A stretch of 64,000 nt of DNA from Saccharopolyspora shandongensis (GTDB taxonomy: Bacteria > Actinomycetota > Actinomycetes > Mycobacteriales > Pseudonocardiaceae), in contig NZ_FNOK01000005.1 in NCBI RefSeq assembly GCF_900106995.1, positions 1 to 64,000 on the forward strand, written 5' to 3'. The notes below the pieces were generated by a model. The model did not search any database. It was given only the letters and a program-made list of their open reading frames with translations, and had not been told where the DNA came from. The position numbers and the translations under genes were made by a program. Positions 59,973 through 64,000 of the stretch are shown piece by piece. Numbering within the stretch: the first letter of the stretch is position 1; every line of letters begins with the position of its first letter.

Positions 59973-60014
59973 GTCCGCGGGATCGGACCCGGAGACAGCA
60001 CCTCGCCCGGCACA

Positions 60015-60707
60015 ATGGTGGGCATGTTCAGGTTCCTCCGTCGTCGCGACGCCGAAGCCACGGGCACCGCCGAGGCTCCCGAGGCCGATGTCCACGCCCA
60101 GGCCGCCGAGCGGTTCTGGCAGCGGTGGGACGACCTGCTGCCGGAGATCGCCTCCGCGCTCGGCGACAGCGTGCCGCATCGGATCGAGAGCCTGGTCGCC
60201 GAGGCGCTCGCCGAGGTGCACCCGAACCTGACCTTCGCCATCGAGCACGGCGAGAAGGCCGTGTACGCGCTGGTCGTCAGCGGCCAGGCCGACCCGGAGC
60301 TGCGCCCCCACACCGACGCCTGGATGGCCGCCGCACCGCCGGCCGACACGCTGTGGGAGTACCACGACTCGGTGCCGCCGGTGCCCGATCCGACCGAGGT
60401 CACCGTGAACCTGCGGGGCGAGAAGTACCCGCTGGCCGACGTCCGCGTCGTCGCCCAGGTCGACGAGGCGGAGAGGCTCGTCGACGTCGCCGTCTACCAC
60501 CCCGGCTTCAGCGGCCTGGAGGAGAACGCGCGTCGGGCCCTGACGTTCCTGCCGCTGGACGCCACCCTCGGCGAGCGGCTGGCCGCCGACCGGCTGGGCC
60601 GGGTGGAGACCGCGGAACTCGAACCGGAGGGCGCGATCGGCCTGCTGGAACTCCGCGAACTGGTCCGCGAACTGGACCGCACCGCGGCCGCGCCGCCCGA
60701 GTCGTGA
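60015..60707 (+). CDS. Conserved hypothetical protein
   Basis: 230 residues, acidic, without signal peptide or TM segment. Contains FWQRWDDLLPEIASALGD, VHPNLTFAIEHGEKAVYALVVSGQ and VDVAVYHPGFSGLEENAR, a pattern I associate with a family of uncharacterised proteins of the same length and layout. Function unknown. ATG at 60015; the ATG at 60024 (MFRFLRRRD) is an alternative. Upstream of ligA in the same direction, with a palindrome in the gap. Confidence 0.7.
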   Translation: MVGMFRFLRRRDAEATGTAEAPEADVHAQAAERFWQRWDDLLPEIASALGDSVPHRIESLVAEALAEVHPNLTFAIEHGEKAVYALVVSGQADPELRPHTDAWMAAAPPADTLWEYHDSVPPVPDPTEVTVNLRGEKYPLADVRVVAQVDEAERLVDVAVYHPGFSGLEENARRALTFLPLDATLGERLAADRLGRVETAELEPEGAIGLLELRELVRELDRTAAAPPES

Positions 60708-60740
60708 GCGCTGAGTCCGGTTCTTACCGGATTCGTCACT

Positions 60741-60754
60741 CACGACGCGTCGTG
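60741..60754. promoter_or_regulatory. 14-bp palindrome upstream of ligA
   Basis: Perfect palindrome CACGACGCGTCGTG, 36 bases before the ligA start codon. Possible operator; no protein can be assigned. Confidence 0.45.
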
Positions 60755-60781
60755 CGTGCCGTTGTCGGGGGCGCTCGCTAG

Positions 60782-62974
<2,193 letters not shown>

Positions 62975-63005
62975 TCTGTCCGCCGGAGGTGGCACGATCT
63001 GCGGC

Positions 63006-63491
63006 ATGACGACGATCCGCGCGGCCCGGCCGGCCGAGTACGAAGCCATCGGTGAGATCTCGGCCCGGGCCTACACGGAGAGCGGGAATCTGTCGGACGA
63101 CATCGACTACACCGTGGTGCTGCGCGATGCCGCCGGGCGGGCGGAGCACGCCGAACTGCTGGTCGCCGTCAAGGGCGACGAAGTGCTGGGCACGGTCACG
63201 CTGGTGCGGCACGACAGCTCGTACGCCGACCTCGCGCGGCCCGGCGAGCTGGAGTTCCGGATGCTGGCCGTGGCGCCGGAGGCGGCGGGCAACGGAGTCG
63301 GCCAGGCGCTGGTGGAGGCGGTGATCGACCGGGCGCGCGCGGAGGGGATGGAGCGCGTCGTGCTGTGCGTGCGGGACTCCGTGAAGCCCGCCCGGCGCCT
63401 CTACGAGCGGCTGGGCTTCGAGCGCCGTCCCGGCCGCGACTGGCACCCGGCAGTGGACGTCCACCTGCTCGGCTACGCCCTGGAGCTCTGA
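63006..63491 (+). CDS. GNAT-family N-acetyltransferase
   Basis: 161 residues. Acetyl-CoA-binding motif A in EFRMLAVAPEAAGNGVGQALVEAVIDRA and the end PARRLYERLGFERRPGRDWHP. Acceptor unknown. Start ATG at 63006, 31 bases after ligA in the same direction. Ends before a hairpin. Confidence 0.92.
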   Translation: MTTIRAARPAEYEAIGEISARAYTESGNLSDDIDYTVVLRDAAGRAEHAELLVAVKGDEVLGTVTLVRHDSSYADLARPGELEFRMLAVAPEAAGNGVGQALVEAVIDRARAEGMERVVLCVRDSVKPARRLYERLGFERRPGRDWHPAVDVHLLGYALEL

Positions 63492-63520
63492 CCGATCCGG
63501 CCATCTCAACAGGTCGGGTG

Positions 63521-63566
63521 CTCGTGAGTGTTTTGGACCGCGATAGCAGCCCGAAGCGCTCACGAG
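63521..63566. terminator. Hairpin between the GNAT gene and a convergent gene
   Basis: CTCGTGAGTGTTTTGG pairs with CCGAAGCGCTCACGAG (16 bp in RNA with G-U pairs) around a 14-base loop, between convergent genes. Likely a bidirectional terminator. Confidence 0.8.
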
Positions 63567-63621
63567 TGCTGCGGAACCGCCGCCGCGACGCCATGCAGAA
63601 CGAGCCTGGAAACGGATCTTC

Positions 63622-64000
63622 TCAGCTGTCGAGGACGACCGAGACGATGCCCGCGAGGTGGGCCAGGCGGGCCAGCTCCGCGGTGCGGAACATCGGGCCG
63701 CCCGGGCGGCCCGCCAGCAGCACGCGGTCCGGCTTGCCGATCGGCGTCGCCGCCAGCTCGGTGCCCAGTTCCTTCCAGGTGTCCGGCACCCACGGCTCGT
63801 CGCCGTCGAGGATCGCCGCCCGCGCCAGCGGCAGCCACGGCAGCTCCAGGTAGCCCTCCTGCGGGGCCGAGGTGCTGGCCGCCAGCTGCTCCGCGCCGCC
63901 CGAGCGGTGCCCGAAGACGACCGCCCAACCGGATCGGATGATCTTCGGGACGCCCTCGGCGAGGATCTGCAACCCGTTCGCCGGCTCGGCCGCGATCTCC
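63622..64000 (-). CDS. Partial gene, cut by right window edge; possible GAF-domain C-terminus
   Basis: At least 126 residues, open to the window edge. The visible end (FGHRSGGAEQLAAS ... LAGRPGGPMFRTAELARLAHLAGIVSVVL) has a final helix similar to GAF domains, but this is weak. Product not recognised. An internal ATG at 63972 is possible but the frame continues upstream with normal codon use. Confidence 0.5.
   Translation of the reverse strand, partial: EIAAEPANGLQILAEGVPKIIRSGWAVVFGHRSGGAEQLAASTSAPQEGYLELPWLPLARAAILDGDEPWVPDTWKELGTELAATPIGKPDRVLLAGRPGGPMFRTAELARLAHLAGIVSVVLDS

Overview
The window is very GC-rich actinobacterial DNA with short gaps, many GTG starts and a few TTG starts. Gene content points to a Pseudonocardiales organism, most likely Saccharopolyspora or a close relative. 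This rests on a chaplin-like secreted protein, a cysteine-type leader peptide, a Cmx-type exporter, an ornithine-lipid acyltransferase pair, and a gene order (etfB-etfA ... GNAT/acyltransferase ... cysteine desulfurase-mnmA ... MetE-like ... ligA) that I recall from Mycobacterium tuberculosis Rv3029c-Rv3014c. The genus call is an inference. I found no rRNA, tRNA, CRISPR array, insertion sequence or phage gene.

Layout. 1-4.4 kb: end of a thiolase gene, a membrane protein, dinB and a stand-alone TipAS drug-binding protein. 4.4-11.2 kb: a mannose locus. A LacI-type regulator, mannose-6-phosphate isomerase and a three-part sugar ABC transporter form one minus-strand operon. A Tat-exported GH47 alpha-mannosidase is divergent, and matching operator-like palindromes sit at both ends of the shared gap. 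11.2-15.3 kb: cutA, a DUF3817 protein, a MarR regulator, a thiamine-binding protein, a chaplin-like protein, a thioredoxin/TPR protein and a tyrosine phosphatase. 15.3-18.5 kb: two paralogous zinc-peptidase lipoproteins flanking the stump of an HxlR regulator. 18.5-27.3 kb: glgP, an MFS/TetR divergent pair, a frameshifted DinB-family gene, further regulators, a quinone-oxidoreductase-like enzyme and a membrane/TPR protein that looks like a dead M50 protease. 27.7-36.3 kb: a cysteine dioxygenase/rhodanese operon with a leader peptide, an ABC ATPase, an enoyl-CoA hydratase, a methyltransferase and hrpA. 36.8-53.6 kb: degV, etfBA, rnhA, a glycosyltransferase, the ornithine-lipid pair, an MFS exporter, cysteine desulfurase-mnmA, an accessory block (hydrolases, FAD monooxygenase, TetR, acyl-CoA ligase) and a MetE-like protein. 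53.7-60.7 kb: a second accessory block. 60.8-64 kb: ligA, a GNAT gene and a cut-off gene.

The best candidate for an unusual system is at 53.7-58.1 kb. A small protein resembling EACC1 (effector-associated constant component 1 of NTP-dependent conflict systems) lies 5 bases before a 1318-residue protein. That protein joins a caspase-like protease (His81/Cys131), an EF-hand-like loop and four tandem FtsK/EccC-type P-loop modules, two of them degenerate. It reads as a self-contained, ATPase-gated protease, probably for defence or regulated cell death.

The second signal is a 23-bp dispersed repeat (core GGGAACCTTCCTGTCAC) present 24 times in six intergenic clusters, typically at about 40-bp spacing. 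Two clusters contain perfect inverted pairs. In one pair both arms carry the same sequence variants, and one cluster directly abuts the broken HxlR gene.
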